Source of the DNA: Prochlorococcus marinus str. MIT 9301
GTDB lineage: Bacteria > Cyanobacteriota > Cyanobacteriia > PCC-6307 > Cyanobiaceae
Length of the DNA stretch: 64,000 nt
Direction of reading: 5' to 3'
Assembly (NCBI RefSeq): GCF_000015965.1
Contig: NC_009091.1
Coordinates: forward strand, 1,577,880 to 1,641,879
Made by a program: the position numbers and the translations under genes. A model generated the notes under the pieces. The model ran no database searches, had not been told where the DNA came from, and saw nothing but the letters and a program-made list of their open reading frames with translations. Below, one piece after another: positions 17,964-27,349 of this stretch (positions are counted from its first letter, which is position 1; each line of letters starts with the position of its first letter).

Positions 17964-19292
17964 GTGAGGCAGAAAGAATTGTTTAAAGAAGAAATAATAC
18001 ATCAATTAGAATTACACCCAAGTAGATTAGATAAAGAAAAAATCATCTCAGAAGCAATGGAAGATGGTCTAGATGATTTTTTTGAAGGTATACGTATGGC
18101 ACTTGATCCATTGGTAACTTTTGGTGTAAAAATTGTCCCTGAGAAAAAGACTGAAAAAAGTCAAAATTTTTTATGGCAAGATTTTAGGAAATTAGCCAAT
18201 AAGCTTATTCAAAGAGAACTTACTGGTCACGCTGCTCGCGATGCAATTCTTACAGCTATGGAATTAGCAACAAAAGAAGAGTGGAATGGATTTTATAGAC
18301 GAGTTTTAATTAAAGATCTTAGATGTGGTGTATCTGAAAAAACAATCAACAAGATAGCAAAAAAATTTCCCAAATATGCTATTCCTATTTTTTCTTGTCC
18401 TTTAGCTCATGACAGTGCAAATCACGAAAAAAAAATGATAGGAAAAAAGCAAATTGAAATCAAATTAGATGGAGTACGCGTCTTAACCATTATTAGACAA
18501 AATAAAGTAGAAATGTTTTCTCGTAATGGGAAACAATTCCATAATTTTGGTCATATTATTTCAGAAATAGAAAATGCTTTAAAAGAAGACCCAGCACCTT
18601 ATGACTTAGTACTCGATGGTGAAGTGATGAGCGCTAACTTTCAAGATTTAATGAAACAGGTACATAGAAAAGATGGCAAACAAACTAAAGACGCAGTTCT
18701 CCACCTATTTGACTTATGTCCCCTTGAAAACTTTCAAAAAGGGAGATGGAACACTAGTCAAACAAAAAGAAGTTTATTAGTAAAAGAATGGGTAGCAAAA
18801 CATTCTATGCTTCTAAAACATATACAAACACTTGAATGGGAAAATGTAGATCTCGACACTATTGAAGGACAAGAAAGATTTGTAGAGCTGAATAAATCTG
18901 CTGTAGAAGGTGGGTATGAAGGAGTAATGATTAAAGATCCTGATGCTATGTATGAATGTAAAAGAACACACAGTTGGTTAAAAGCAAAACCTTTCATTGA
19001 AGTCACTTTAAAAGTTGTATCGGTTGAGGAAGGTACAGGTCGCAACAAAGGGAGACTGGGGGCAATCCTGGTAGAAGGAGAAGATGATGGGTATGAATAC
19101 AGTCTTAGTTGCGGAAGCGGATTTAGTGATATCCAACGAGAAGAATATTGGTCTAAACGTAATCATCTTGTTGGTCAACTTGTAGAAATCAGAGCTGATG
19201 CAAAAACCAAATCAAAGGATGCAGTGGCTTTTAGTCTTAGGTTTCCTAGATTTAAATGCTTTAGAGGATTTAAAGATGGAGAAAAAGTTTAA
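17964..19292 (+). CDS. ATP-dependent DNA ligase, phage T4-like
   Basis: DNA ligases of this class seal nicks through an AMP-lysine intermediate. All nucleotidyltransferase motifs are seen in the 442-residue protein: motif I EIKLDGVR with Lys167, SRNGK (186-190), LDGEVM, EGVMIKD, and the K-x-K of SWLKAKPF. The OB domain ends ADAKTKSKDAVAFSLRFPRF. The N-terminal block ELTGHAARDAILTAMELA followed by YRRVLIKDLRCGVS matches my memory of T4 gp30 (RKLTGNAA, then RRVMMRDLECGAS) rather than the LigB, LigC or LigD types. The start is GTG; the next ATG is at residue 32. No ligase-associated exonuclease or helicase gene is adjacent. Confidence 0.93.
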   Translation: MRQKELFKEEIIHQLELHPSRLDKEKIISEAMEDGLDDFFEGIRMALDPLVTFGVKIVPEKKTEKSQNFLWQDFRKLANKLIQRELTGHAARDAILTAMELATKEEWNGFYRRVLIKDLRCGVSEKTINKIAKKFPKYAIPIFSCPLAHDSANHEKKMIGKKQIEIKLDGVRVLTIIRQNKVEMFSRNGKQFHNFGHIISEIENALKEDPAPYDLVLDGEVMSANFQDLMKQVHRKDGKQTKDAVLHLFDLCPLENFQKGRWNTSQTKRSLLVKEWVAKHSMLLKHIQTLEWENVDLDTIEGQERFVELNKSAVEGGYEGVMIKDPDAMYECKRTHSWLKAKPFIEVTLKVVSVEEGTGRNKGRLGAILVEGEDDGYEYSLSCGSGFSDIQREEYWSKRNHLVGQLVEIRADAKTKSKDAVAFSLRFPRFKCFRGFKDGEKV

Positions 19293-19408
19293 ATTTTAAA
19301 AATAATATTCAACAAAGTAGTCAAAGAAAAATGTGGTTTTTAAATAAAAAAAAGAAAAATCTTGGCTATAACATATAAGAATAATTATCAGAACTTTTTG
19401 AAAGACTT

Positions 19409-19561
19409 ATGACGAAGAAAAAAGTTTTCAACTTCGTAAAAACACCTTGTGGACAGGCAAAATATATCGAATTAGAAGCCAACAAAACTTTACTAGGTAA
19501 ATTGAGGCTTTTGTGGTTTGTCTTAATTGCATCAATTAGAGATTGGAGTATTAAAGAGTAA
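19409..19561 (+). CDS. 50-residue small protein of unknown function
   Basis: An ATG at 19409 opens a 50-codon frame ending at TAA 19559-19561. The product is basic at the start (MTKKKVFNFVKTPCGQAKYI), then has a hydrophobic helix (LGKLRLLWFVLIASIRDW) too short and interrupted to be a firm membrane span. It could be a membrane-associated amphipathic helix. It fills the gap between the ligase and the convergent TVP38-type gene, ending 4 bases from the latter's stop. Composition is that of a real small protein, and the minus-strand frame over the same bases starts in less plausible sequence. No function is recognised. Confidence 0.65.
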   Translation: MTKKKVFNFVKTPCGQAKYIELEANKTLLGKLRLLWFVLIASIRDWSIKE

Positions 19562-19565
19562 ATTC

Positions 19566-20162
19566 TCAAGATTTTTCAAAATATTCTCTTGAGTATTGAG
19601 CTGAAAAATATACAACTAAGAAAGTTGAAATAATTCCAATGCTGGTAATATATAAATTATTTGGTGATTGCACATTTTTTAACTCCTGAATACTTTTTGC
19701 CAAACTGCCTATTGAGCAATAAAGAACAGTTCCTGGAATTATTCCAAGAAGACCAAGAGCAAAATCTCTAAATTTAATATTATTCAAGCCATAAAAATAA
19801 TTAAGAATACTGAAGGGAAATATCGGAGATAATCTCGCTAAAAAAATTAATTTAAGTCCGCCTTTTTCTACTACTTTTTCCATGACACTTAATTTTGGAT
19901 AACGGCTAAAAAGATTTTTTAGCTTTTTTGCAAAAAAACTCTTTGATACAAAAAAAGCAACTGATGCTCCTATGAAAGCGGAAATGAAAACGATAATTGA
20001 TCCTAAATATGAGCCATATAAAAAACCTGATAATAAAGATAACCAAGAGGCTGGAAGTATTAATAAAACAGTAAAAATATAAATACAAGCAAACGAAAAG
20101 ATCCCAAAGCCAGTATTAAAAAAAAAAGATAAATTATAAATATTTTCAAGAAATATATTCAT
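19566..20162 (-). CDS. TVP38/TMEM64 (SNARE-associated, DedA-like) membrane protein
   Basis: The 198-residue protein, counted from the ATG at 20162, has about five hydrophobic segments. Its core is that of the TVP38/TMEM64 family: LPASWLSLLSGFLYGSYLGS, ASVAFFVSKSF, then KLIFLARLSPIFPFSILNYFYG and LLGIIPGTVLYCSIGSLAKS. Members are integral membrane proteins proposed to act in lipid or solute handling; the precise function is not established. A TTG six bases earlier would overlap the valS stop; the ATG two bases after that stop is preferred. It is cotranscribed with valS. Confidence 0.88.
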   Translation of the reverse strand: MNIFLENIYNLSFFFNTGFGIFSFACIYIFTVLLILPASWLSLLSGFLYGSYLGSIIVFISAFIGASVAFFVSKSFFAKKLKNLFSRYPKLSVMEKVVEKGGLKLIFLARLSPIFPFSILNYFYGLNNIKFRDFALGLLGIIPGTVLYCSIGSLAKSIQELKNVQSPNNLYITSIGIISTFLVVYFSAQYSREYFEKS

Positions 20163-20164
20163 TC

Positions 20165-22927
20165 TCAATTCAAAAGTTCGAGTTTTTTTGTAATTCTTTC
20201 CTTTTGTACAGAACCCTCATTTAATTTAAATCTGCATTCGTCAACAATATCTTTTGGAGCCTTATCAACGAAATTTTTATTAGATAATCTCTTATTTAAA
20301 TTTTCTAATTCAATAGTCACCTTTTTTAAATCCTTGGTTAACCTTTCCTTTAATGCATCTATATTTACAAAATCCTGAAAAGGTAAGTAAACCTCTAAAT
20401 CACTAATTATCCCGGAAAATGATTTAGCAAACTCTTTTTTATCAACAGCATTATTTTTAAAAATAAATACTTCAGAAGATTTAGTTAAGGTTTGAATATC
20501 ACCAACTAAAGTTTTTAAAAAATCAATCAATTCATCATTGTCAGAAATTAAATATACAGGACCTTTTTCTGATGGCTTAAGACCTAATTCAGATCTCAAA
20601 TTTCTAATCAGCCTAATAATTTCAAAGAGTTGTTGGAAGGAATTATCAAGTTTATTATCAACAAATTTATTTTCATGAATTGGCCATTTTTGAAGAGATA
20701 ATAATGCATTGTCTGGTTTCAGTTGCAGCACATGCCAAAGCTCCTCGGTAATGTGCGGCATAAAAGGATGAATCATTACCAAAATATCATTGAGCACTTT
20801 TATTAAAACTTTTTCAGATATTTGTCTATTTTTGGTCTCTTTATTATTAAACCTTTGTTTAGCAAATTCTACATACCAGTCACAAAAATCATTCCAAGTA
20901 AATTCATATAGAAGTTTCGCAGATTCTCCCAATTTATATTCTTTTAATAAAGCAGTGACTTTTATATTTACCTGATTCAATTTCGATAAAATCCACTTAT
21001 CACATAACTCTAAAGAATTTTCATCACTCTCATTAAAAGAATAATTATTATTAGAAGTTTTATTAATTAACACAAATTTAGTTGCATTCCATAATTTATT
21101 CGCAAAATTTCTTGAAGCTTCAACAGTTGAAGACGTATCTTTTTTCCTATCAAAATCAAGCCGAATATCTTGTCCAGCGCCTGCAACTTCTCGAATTAAA
21201 GCAAATCGTAGAGCATCAGAACCATATTTATCAATTAATAGTATTGGATCAATACCATTACCTGAACTTTTACTCATTTTTTTATTGTTTTCATCTCGAA
21301 CTAGACCATGAATATAAACATCCTTAAAAGGAATATTATTTGTAAAAGTATTCCCCATCATTGTCATTCTTGCAACCCAGAAGAAAATAATATCGAAACC
21401 AGTAACAAGAACACTATTTGGATACCATTTTTTGAAATCCGGATCATTTGTATTTGGCCAACCAAGGGTTGAGAAAGGCCATAAACCACTTGAAAACCAT
21501 GTATCCAAAACATCTTTATCACGAACCAATTTAATATTTAATCCAAATTTTTTATTAGCTTCGATTAGGGCATCCTCTTCATTTCTCGCAACGATATATG
21601 GAGTATTTTGTTCTATTGAGTCTTGAGATTCATCTAAAACATACCAGGCTGGTATTTGGTGCCCCCACCACAATTGCCGACTGATACACCAATCATTAAT
21701 ATTCTCTAACCAATCCTTATAAACTTTCTCCCAGCGCGGAGGAATAAACGATGGTTTTTTAGAATCAATTTCATTAAGACATCCTTGTGATATACCATCC
21801 ATTTTCAAAAACCATTGTGTTGACAATAAAGGTTCAATTGGCACCTTACCTCTATCAGAAAAAGGAACAGTATGTTTATAATCCTCTATCTTTGTCAAAA
21901 GACCTAAGTTATCCAATTCTTTGATAATTTTCTTTCTAGCCTCATATCTTTCCAAATTTTGAAAAATACCTGCATTAATATTTAAAGTTCCATCTTTGTT
22001 CATTACATTAATTTGTTTTAAATTATGCCTTTTTCCTATTGCAAAATCATTTGGATCATGAGCTGGAGTAACCTTCACACAACCTGTACCAAAATCTTTA
22101 TCAACATGTGAATCAGCAATAATAGGTATTTCCCTATCAACGAAAGGAACTTTTACTTTGGCACCAATAAATTCTTTATATCTATCATCATCAGGGTTAA
22201 CTGCCACAGCGGTATCACCCAAAAGAGTTTCTGGCCTTGTTGTTGCAACTTCTAAGTACTTATCTAACTGTTCACCACTTTCAGAAATTAAAGGGTATTT
22301 AAAATGCCATAAATGACCATTTACTTCTTGCATTTCAACTTCAAGATCACTTACGGCAGATTGAGATTCAGGACACCAATTAACCAAATATTCGCCTCTA
22401 TAAATTAAATTCTTTTTATAAAGTATATTAAAAGCCTCAATGACTGCTTCATTTAATTTTTGATCAAGAGTAAATCTTTCTCTAGTCCAGTCAACTGAGT
22501 ATCCTATTCTTTTTAATTGAGAAACTATTCTTCCACCACTTTGTTCTTTCCAGTTCCATGCTCTTTTAAGAAATTCATCTCTTCCAATATCCTCGCTTGT
22601 TTTGCCTTCACTTTTTAATTGTTTTTCGAGAATAGTTTGAACAGCTATTGAAGCATGATCAGTTCCCGGTAAACACAAAACATTCTTACCCAAAAGTCTT
22701 TGAAAACGTACTACAACATCTATCAAAGCCGTATTAAATGCATGCCCCATATGCAAAGATCCAGTTACATTTGGTGGCGGAATAACAACACAAAAAGACT
22801 CACCATCATCCTCAGGATTAGGACTAAACGCCTCTAGGCTTTCCCATTTTTCTTGCCACTTTTTCTCTACTTCAAAAGGTGAATAATTCTCTAAAGATAA
22901 TTGATCATTCATCTCTGTCATGTCCAA
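20165..22927 (-). CDS. valS: Valyl-tRNA synthetase
   Basis: ValS charges tRNA-Val with valine. The 920-residue protein is a class I synthetase with the HIGH-type motif PPPNVTGSLHMGHAFNTALI near residue 51. The editing domain contains ATTRPETLLGDTAVAVNPDD, and the KMSKS motif is in KKMSKSSGNGIDPILL. An anticodon-binding domain follows, and the C-terminal coiled coil has LTKDLKKVTIELENLNKRLS. The start MDMTEMNDQ offers three ATGs within 15 bases; any could be used. A tRNA-Val gene lies just upstream on the same strand, beyond the Fe-S protein gene. Confidence 0.97.
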   Translation of the reverse strand: MDMTEMNDQLSLENYSPFEVEKKWQEKWESLEAFSPNPEDDGESFCVVIPPPNVTGSLHMGHAFNTALIDVVVRFQRLLGKNVLCLPGTDHASIAVQTILEKQLKSEGKTSEDIGRDEFLKRAWNWKEQSGGRIVSQLKRIGYSVDWTRERFTLDQKLNEAVIEAFNILYKKNLIYRGEYLVNWCPESQSAVSDLEVEMQEVNGHLWHFKYPLISESGEQLDKYLEVATTRPETLLGDTAVAVNPDDDRYKEFIGAKVKVPFVDREIPIIADSHVDKDFGTGCVKVTPAHDPNDFAIGKRHNLKQINVMNKDGTLNINAGIFQNLERYEARKKIIKELDNLGLLTKIEDYKHTVPFSDRGKVPIEPLLSTQWFLKMDGISQGCLNEIDSKKPSFIPPRWEKVYKDWLENINDWCISRQLWWGHQIPAWYVLDESQDSIEQNTPYIVARNEEDALIEANKKFGLNIKLVRDKDVLDTWFSSGLWPFSTLGWPNTNDPDFKKWYPNSVLVTGFDIIFFWVARMTMMGNTFTNNIPFKDVYIHGLVRDENNKKMSKSSGNGIDPILLIDKYGSDALRFALIREVAGAGQDIRLDFDRKKDTSSTVEASRNFANKLWNATKFVLINKTSNNNYSFNESDENSLELCDKWILSKLNQVNIKVTALLKEYKLGESAKLLYEFTWNDFCDWYVEFAKQRFNNKETKNRQISEKVLIKVLNDILVMIHPFMPHITEELWHVLQLKPDNALLSLQKWPIHENKFVDNKLDNSFQQLFEIIRLIRNLRSELGLKPSEKGPVYLISDNDELIDFLKTLVGDIQTLTKSSEVFIFKNNAVDKKEFAKSFSGIISDLEVYLPFQDFVNIDALKERLTKDLKKVTIELENLNKRLSNKNFVDKAPKDIVDECRFKLNEGSVQKERITKKLELLN

Positions 22928-22937
22928 ATTTTATTTC

Positions 22938-22956
22938 AATAAACTTTTTGTTTATT
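22938..22956. terminator. AT-rich hairpin between valS and the Fe-S gene
   Basis: AATAAAC at 22938-22944 and GTTTATT at 22950-22956 can pair over seven bases around a five-T loop. It lies in the 91-base gap downstream of the A-type Fe-S gene and upstream of valS, both on the minus strand. The stem has only one G-C pair, so it is a weak terminator or may be chance in AT-rich DNA. Confidence 0.25.
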
Positions 22957-23018
22957 TTATCTTGAGAGCAACCAATTAATGAAAATAATATTAGTTTGCA
23001 AAAAAAGACACATCCATT

Positions 23019-23360
23019 CTACAAAAGTTTGAAGCCAGAACCGCAGGAACAACGTTTTGCATTTTTTGGTGTTGAAATAAGAAATCCACCACCGCTCAAA
23101 TCGCCGTAATAATCTAATTTTAAATCTTTAAGTAAATTAAACTTTTTTACATCCGCGTATAAAGTTACTCCTTCAGTTCTTGAAATAGGGGATCCATTAC
23201 ATGTACCTGGTCTTAATTTAATATGCATCCATCCTTCGGAACAATTATTATCCTCTACTAAATCAATGGACATTTCTCCTGGATAACCTCCAAAAGAAGC
23301 TTGCCTAGATAGTTCTGAAGCAGCGCTTTGACTGATTGCAAGATTGACGATCTCAGTCAT
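23019..23360 (-). CDS. A-type iron-sulfur cluster carrier/assembly protein (HesB/IscA/SufA family)
   Basis: Proteins of this family carry Fe-S clusters to apoproteins. From the ATG at 23360 the product has 113 residues, the standard size. It begins MTEIVNLAISQSAASELSRQ and ends CSCGSGFKLL, the C-x-C-G tail that, with an upstream cysteine, binds the cluster (Cys104 and Cys106). The upstream cysteine is probably Cys54 in RPGTCNGSP, a divergent version of the usual G-G-C-S-G. A longer in-frame extension would run into the tRNA-Val gene and is rejected. Confidence 0.9.
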   Translation of the reverse strand: MTEIVNLAISQSAASELSRQASFGGYPGEMSIDLVEDNNCSEGWMHIKLRPGTCNGSPISRTEGVTLYADVKKFNLLKDLKLDYYGDLSGGGFLISTPKNAKRCSCGSGFKLL

Positions 23361-23375
23361 TAGAAAAATAATAAA

Positions 23376-23447
<72 letters not shown>

Positions 23448-23545
23448 TTATAATAAATCATTCTAATAGATGAAGTTGAAAAATTTATACTAAGTATTTA
23501 AATATTTCATGATTGAGGCAAAATTAAATTAATAAAATATATCCT

Positions 23546-24400
23546 ATGTCCTCAAACGATAGATATAACTTACAAAAAAATTCCGATTTAGAGACTTTAG
23601 AAAGCTTTAAAATTTTAATATCTAATATCAAATCATTAAAAGATAAAACTTGGGGATGCCCTTGGCAAAAAATACAGTCTCATAAATCGTTGATCCCATT
23701 TTTACATGAAGAAAGTAATGAGTTAATAGATGCGATATATGAAAAAAAGGCGGATAACATATGTGAAGAGTTAGGAGATCTTTTATTACAAGTAATGCTT
23801 CATGCTGAAATCGGTTACGAAAAAAAAGAATTTGAACTAAATGATGTTATTAAAAATCTAAACAAGAAAATTATTAATAGACATCCATATATTTTTAAAA
23901 AAAAAGAAAAAGTATCTCTTGAAAAATCACAACAGATTTGGGAAAAAATTAAAAATACAGAAAAAGAAAAACCTCATATGGAATCATCAATTAGTAAAAA
24001 TTTAAATATAAAAATCAAAAATTTACCACCAATGGTTGGAACAGATCAAATCACTAATGTTGTTAAAGAATATGGTTTTAAATGGGAGAGTACCGATCAG
24101 ATTTTTGAAAAATTAGAAGAAGAGATTAATGAATTAAAGGAAGCAATTAAAAGTAATAATGATTCAGAAATAACAAATGAATTTGGGGATATTTACTTTA
24201 CCCTTCTGAATCTCTCAAACTTTTTAAAAATAAATCCTGAATCAGCTCTTCAAAAAACTAATAAAAAATTTTTAGACAGATTTTCAATCATTGAACATCA
24301 TGCAGGCGATAATATTAAAAAACAAACTCCTAAAGAATTTCAACGGCTTTGGCAAATAGCCAAGCGAAAACTTAAAGGAAAAATTCTTAAAAGCAAATGA
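23546..24400 (+). CDS. mazG: Nucleoside triphosphate pyrophosphohydrolase MazG
   Basis: MazG hydrolyses NTPs and dNTPs to monophosphates plus pyrophosphate, a housecleaning role. The 284-residue protein has two MazG domains. The N-terminal one starts CPWQKIQSHKSLIPFLHEES and has EELGDLLLQVMLHAEIG. The C-terminal one has EEEINELKEAI and NEFGDIYFTLLNLSNFL, which keep the acidic metal ligands. The domain order and length match the bacterial two-domain enzyme. The ATG start is clear. Its end overlaps the speE start by four bases, implying translational coupling. Confidence 0.94.
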   Translation: MSSNDRYNLQKNSDLETLESFKILISNIKSLKDKTWGCPWQKIQSHKSLIPFLHEESNELIDAIYEKKADNICEELGDLLLQVMLHAEIGYEKKEFELNDVIKNLNKKIINRHPYIFKKKEKVSLEKSQQIWEKIKNTEKEKPHMESSISKNLNIKIKNLPPMVGTDQITNVVKEYGFKWESTDQIFEKLEEEINELKEAIKSNNDSEITNEFGDIYFTLLNLSNFLKINPESALQKTNKKFLDRFSIIEHHAGDNIKKQTPKEFQRLWQIAKRKLKGKILKSK

Positions 24401-25248
24401 CTAATATTCAAACATGGATAGATGAATATCATAAAGGCTCAAGATTCGGTCTAAATGGAGATGTTTTAATTAAACAAAAATCACAATATCAAGAAATTAT
24501 TGTTATTGAAAATGAATACTATGGCAGAGCTTTAATGCTTGATGGTTGTTGGATGACATCACTAAAAGACGAAAAATATTATCATGAGTGTCTTGTGCAT
24601 CCAGCATTAAGTAGCATTGACGAAAAATCTAATGTACTAATTATTGGTGGAGGAGATGGCGGTACAGTAAGAGAATGCGTTAAATATGCTCAAATATCAA
24701 AAATTGATCTAGTAGAAATTGATGAGGAGGTAATCAAAATATCTAAAAAATTTTTAAAAGAAATAGGAGGCGAAGCATGGCATGACAAAAGATTAGAAAT
24801 ACATGTTGATGATGGTGTTAAATGGGTAAAAAAAACAAGAGATAATTATTACGACGTTATTTTTATAGATTGTTCAGATCCCTCTGAATTTTCAAATTTA
24901 TTATTTTCAGATTCTTTTTATAAAGAATGTAAAAGAATACTTACACCAAAAGGGATATTAGCAACGCAAAGCGAATCTCCTGAATCCTTCAAAAATATTC
25001 ACATAAATATTTTGAAAACTTTAAAAAATATATTTAAAGTTTCTGAAACTATGTATTCCTTTGTGCCTATATATCCAAGCGGCATTTGGAGTTGGACATT
25101 CGCTTCTTCAGAGGATCTAAATTTATCAAAGCAAAATTATGATGAAATCCTAAAAATTGAAAAAGGATGTGAAATTTGGAATTTAAATTTTCAAAATGCA
25201 GCATTCAAAATGATGCCAAATAAAATTATAAAAGAACTAGATTCATAA
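24397..25248 (+). CDS. speE: Spermidine synthase
   Basis: SpeE transfers an aminopropyl group from decarboxylated SAM to putrescine. The 283-residue protein has the family core NVLIIGGGDGGTVRECVKYA for the nucleotide site and VEIDEEVIKISKKFL. The catalytic-aspartate region is YYDVIFIDCSDPSEFSNLLF, and the C-terminal substrate gate is YSFVPIYPSGIWSWTFAS. It overlaps mazG by four bases and is followed one base later by speB. The pair makes putrescine from agmatine and then spermidine. Confidence 0.95.
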   Translation: MTNIQTWIDEYHKGSRFGLNGDVLIKQKSQYQEIIVIENEYYGRALMLDGCWMTSLKDEKYYHECLVHPALSSIDEKSNVLIIGGGDGGTVRECVKYAQISKIDLVEIDEEVIKISKKFLKEIGGEAWHDKRLEIHVDDGVKWVKKTRDNYYDVIFIDCSDPSEFSNLLFSDSFYKECKRILTPKGILATQSESPESFKNIHINILKTLKNIFKVSETMYSFVPIYPSGIWSWTFASSEDLNLSKQNYDEILKIEKGCEIWNLNFQNAAFKMMPNKIIKELDS

Positions 25249-25249
25249 G

Positions 25250-26131
25250 ATGACAAAAAATTTATTTAATAACGAAAATGCAATTTATATGGGATCAAAA
25301 AGAAATCCCAAGAATTGCTCAATTGGTATATTTGGAGTTAATTACGACGGGACATGTTCGTTTAAACCAGGAGCAAGATTTGGTCCAGAAGCGATAAGAC
25401 AAGTCAGTTCTTGTTTAGAAACATACTGTCCAAAACTAAACAAAGATTTAGAAGATATTATGTATGTTGATTTTGGATCAATACTAATTGATAAAAATGA
25501 CTCAAAGTCCGTTATTGAATCAGTTAAATCTGCAACAAATTATTTAATTAGTAGACGCCTTAGTCCTATTATGCTTGGAGGCGAACACTCTATTACAAGA
25601 GGTGCTATTGAAGCTTTAGTAAAAAAATATCCAGATTTGATATTGGTTCAACTTGATGCTCATGCAGATTTAAGAGAATCATATATAGGAAATGAACATA
25701 GTCATGCTTGTACTATGAAAAGATGCTTAGAAGTACTACCTGAAAAGAAAATTTTGCAAGTAGGAATTAGAAGTGGGACTAAGGAAGAATTTGAAATTAT
25801 GCATAACAACAACCAATTAGTTAACTTTTGTCCAGGAGGAAATGTACATGAGTTAAAACAAGCTCTTCTACCATACTCTAAGTCTCCCATCTATTTAACA
25901 ATAGATTTAGATTGGTTTGATCCCAGTTTATTAGCAGGGACGGGCACTCCAGAACCGGGAGGATTTTTTTGGAATGATTTTGAAGAAATACTGAAAACTC
26001 TAAAAGGTTTTAGAATTGTGGCTTCAGACATTGTGGAATTATCTCCAGAAATTGATAAAAGCGGAGTAAGTAGCATTGTTGCAGCCAAAGTACTTAGAAG
26101 CTTAATTTTGTCATTAGAAAATATGCAATAA
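25250..26131 (+). CDS. speB: Agmatinase (ureohydrolase family)
   Basis: The 293-residue protein is a binuclear manganese ureohydrolase. Metal motifs are GGEHSITRGA, LDAHADLRESYIGNEHSHA and LTIDLDWFDPSLLAGTGTPE. The GTGTPEPGG tail and NEHSHA loop are more like agmatinase than arginase, and the position one base after speE supports a role in polyamine synthesis. Related ureohydrolases, including guanidinases, are hard to tell apart by eye, so the exact substrate is likely rather than certain. gcvT begins 50 bases later on the same strand. Confidence 0.9.
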   Translation: MTKNLFNNENAIYMGSKRNPKNCSIGIFGVNYDGTCSFKPGARFGPEAIRQVSSCLETYCPKLNKDLEDIMYVDFGSILIDKNDSKSVIESVKSATNYLISRRLSPIMLGGEHSITRGAIEALVKKYPDLILVQLDAHADLRESYIGNEHSHACTMKRCLEVLPEKKILQVGIRSGTKEEFEIMHNNNQLVNFCPGGNVHELKQALLPYSKSPIYLTIDLDWFDPSLLAGTGTPEPGGFFWNDFEEILKTLKGFRIVASDIVELSPEIDKSGVSSIVAAKVLRSLILSLENMQ

Positions 26132-26181
26132 AAAATTTCTAAACTACAGTGGAAAAATACTAAATACAAACTAAATATTTC

Positions 26182-27294
26182 ATGGATTTGCGAAAAAGTC
26201 CTCTTTATTCAAAATATATTGAATCCAATGCAAAATTAGTCGATTTTGCAGGTTGGGAAATGCCTATATCATTTTCAGGATTAATTAAAGAGCATGAATC
26301 AGTTAGATCTTCAGCAGGATTATTTGATATTTCTCACATGGGTGTGATATCTGTTAAGGGAATCAATCCAAAGGATTATATTCAAAAATTTTTTCCAACT
26401 AATTTATACTCCTTTTCTGAAGGTCAGGGGCTCTATACAGTTATGCTTAATGATAAAGGAGGAATAATAGATGACTTAATAATTTATGACCTTGGTATTC
26501 AAGAAAATGACATAACAGAATTATTGTTAATAGTTAATGCAAGTAGATATGAAGAAGATTTTCAGTGGATAAAAAATAATTTAAATAAAGATGAAATTTC
26601 GATAACAAACTTTAAAAAAGCCAAAGTACTTTTAGCACTACAGGGAAAAAAATCATTCGATTTATTTGAAGAATGGATTGATTCTTCGATCTCACATATC
26701 CCTAACTTTGGATGCGAATATAAAATTTTTGAACATATTTCACCTAAAGAAAAAATTTTCTTTTCAAAGACAGGATATACGGGGGAAAATGGTCTAGAAA
26801 TACTTTTATCTAAAAAAGCAGCAATTAATTTATGGGACTTCTCAATTTCCAAAAATGTTGCACCTTGTGGTTTAGGAGCTAGAGATACTCTTAGACTGGA
26901 AGCAGGCATGCATCTTTATGGTCAAGACATAAATGAAGAAACTTCTCCATATGAAGCAGGGTTAGGCTGGCTAGTACATCTAGAAAATAATCACGAATTC
27001 TTTGGAAGAAGATTTCTTGAAGAACAGTCAAGATTAGGTATTCAAAAAAAGTTAGTTGGTCTTTTTATAGAAGGTAAAGCAATAGGAAGAAAGGGTTGCA
27101 CAGTTCTTAAAGGCGAAGAAAATATTGGGACTATCACAAGCGGAAGTTGGTCGCCAACTAAACAACAAGCTATAGCTTTTGCATACATCAACACTTCGCA
27201 TGCACTAATAAATAATGAAGTTCAAGTATTAATTAGAGGCAAAAAATTCAAAGGGGTTATAACAAAAAGAGCGTTTTATAAAAAAAATTATTAA
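26182..27294 (+). CDS. gcvT: Glycine cleavage system T protein (aminomethyltransferase)
   Basis: GcvT moves the methylene group from aminomethyl-lipoyl GcvH to tetrahydrofolate and releases ammonia. The 370-residue protein starts [20 protein letters not shown] and has [20 protein letters not shown], the family-specific [13 protein letters not shown], and [11 protein letters not shown]. It also has [20 protein letters not shown] and a C-terminal barrel with [14 protein letters not shown]. It is separated from gcvP and gcvH by about 16 kb and follows speB. The 50-base gap upstream is too short for a glycine riboswitch. Confidence 0.96.
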   Translation: MDLRKSPLYSKYIESNAKLVDFAGWEMPISFSGLIKEHESVRSSAGLFDISHMGVISVKGINPKDYIQKFFPTNLYSFSEGQGLYTVMLNDKGGIIDDLIIYDLGIQENDITELLLIVNASRYEEDFQWIKNNLNKDEISITNFKKAKVLLALQGKKSFDLFEEWIDSSISHIPNFGCEYKIFEHISPKEKIFFSKTGYTGENGLEILLSKKAAINLWDFSISKNVAPCGLGARDTLRLEAGMHLYGQDINEETSPYEAGLGWLVHLENNHEFFGRRFLEEQSRLGIQKKLVGLFIEGKAIGRKGCTVLKGEENIGTITSGSWSPTKQQAIAFAYINTSHALINNEVQVLIRGKKFKGVITKRAFYKKNY

Positions 27295-27349
27295 CTAAAT
27301 TTACCCTTGAAGAATTATTATAAGTTATTGATAAATAAATCATACTTAG

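Noticed and set aside
19305..19316. ATATTCAACAAA matching the third copy of the origin repeat
   Set aside because: A single isolated copy in AT-rich DNA is expected by chance and has no second copy nearby.
19331..19378. 15-codon frame MWFLNKKKKNLGYNI upstream of the 50-residue gene
   Set aside because: It is very short, low complexity and lacks a ribosome site; chance in AT-rich DNA is more likely.
26132..26181. Glycine riboswitch before gcvT (and before gcvP)
   Set aside because: The gaps are 50 and 45 bases, too short for the aptamer, and no conserved core is seen.
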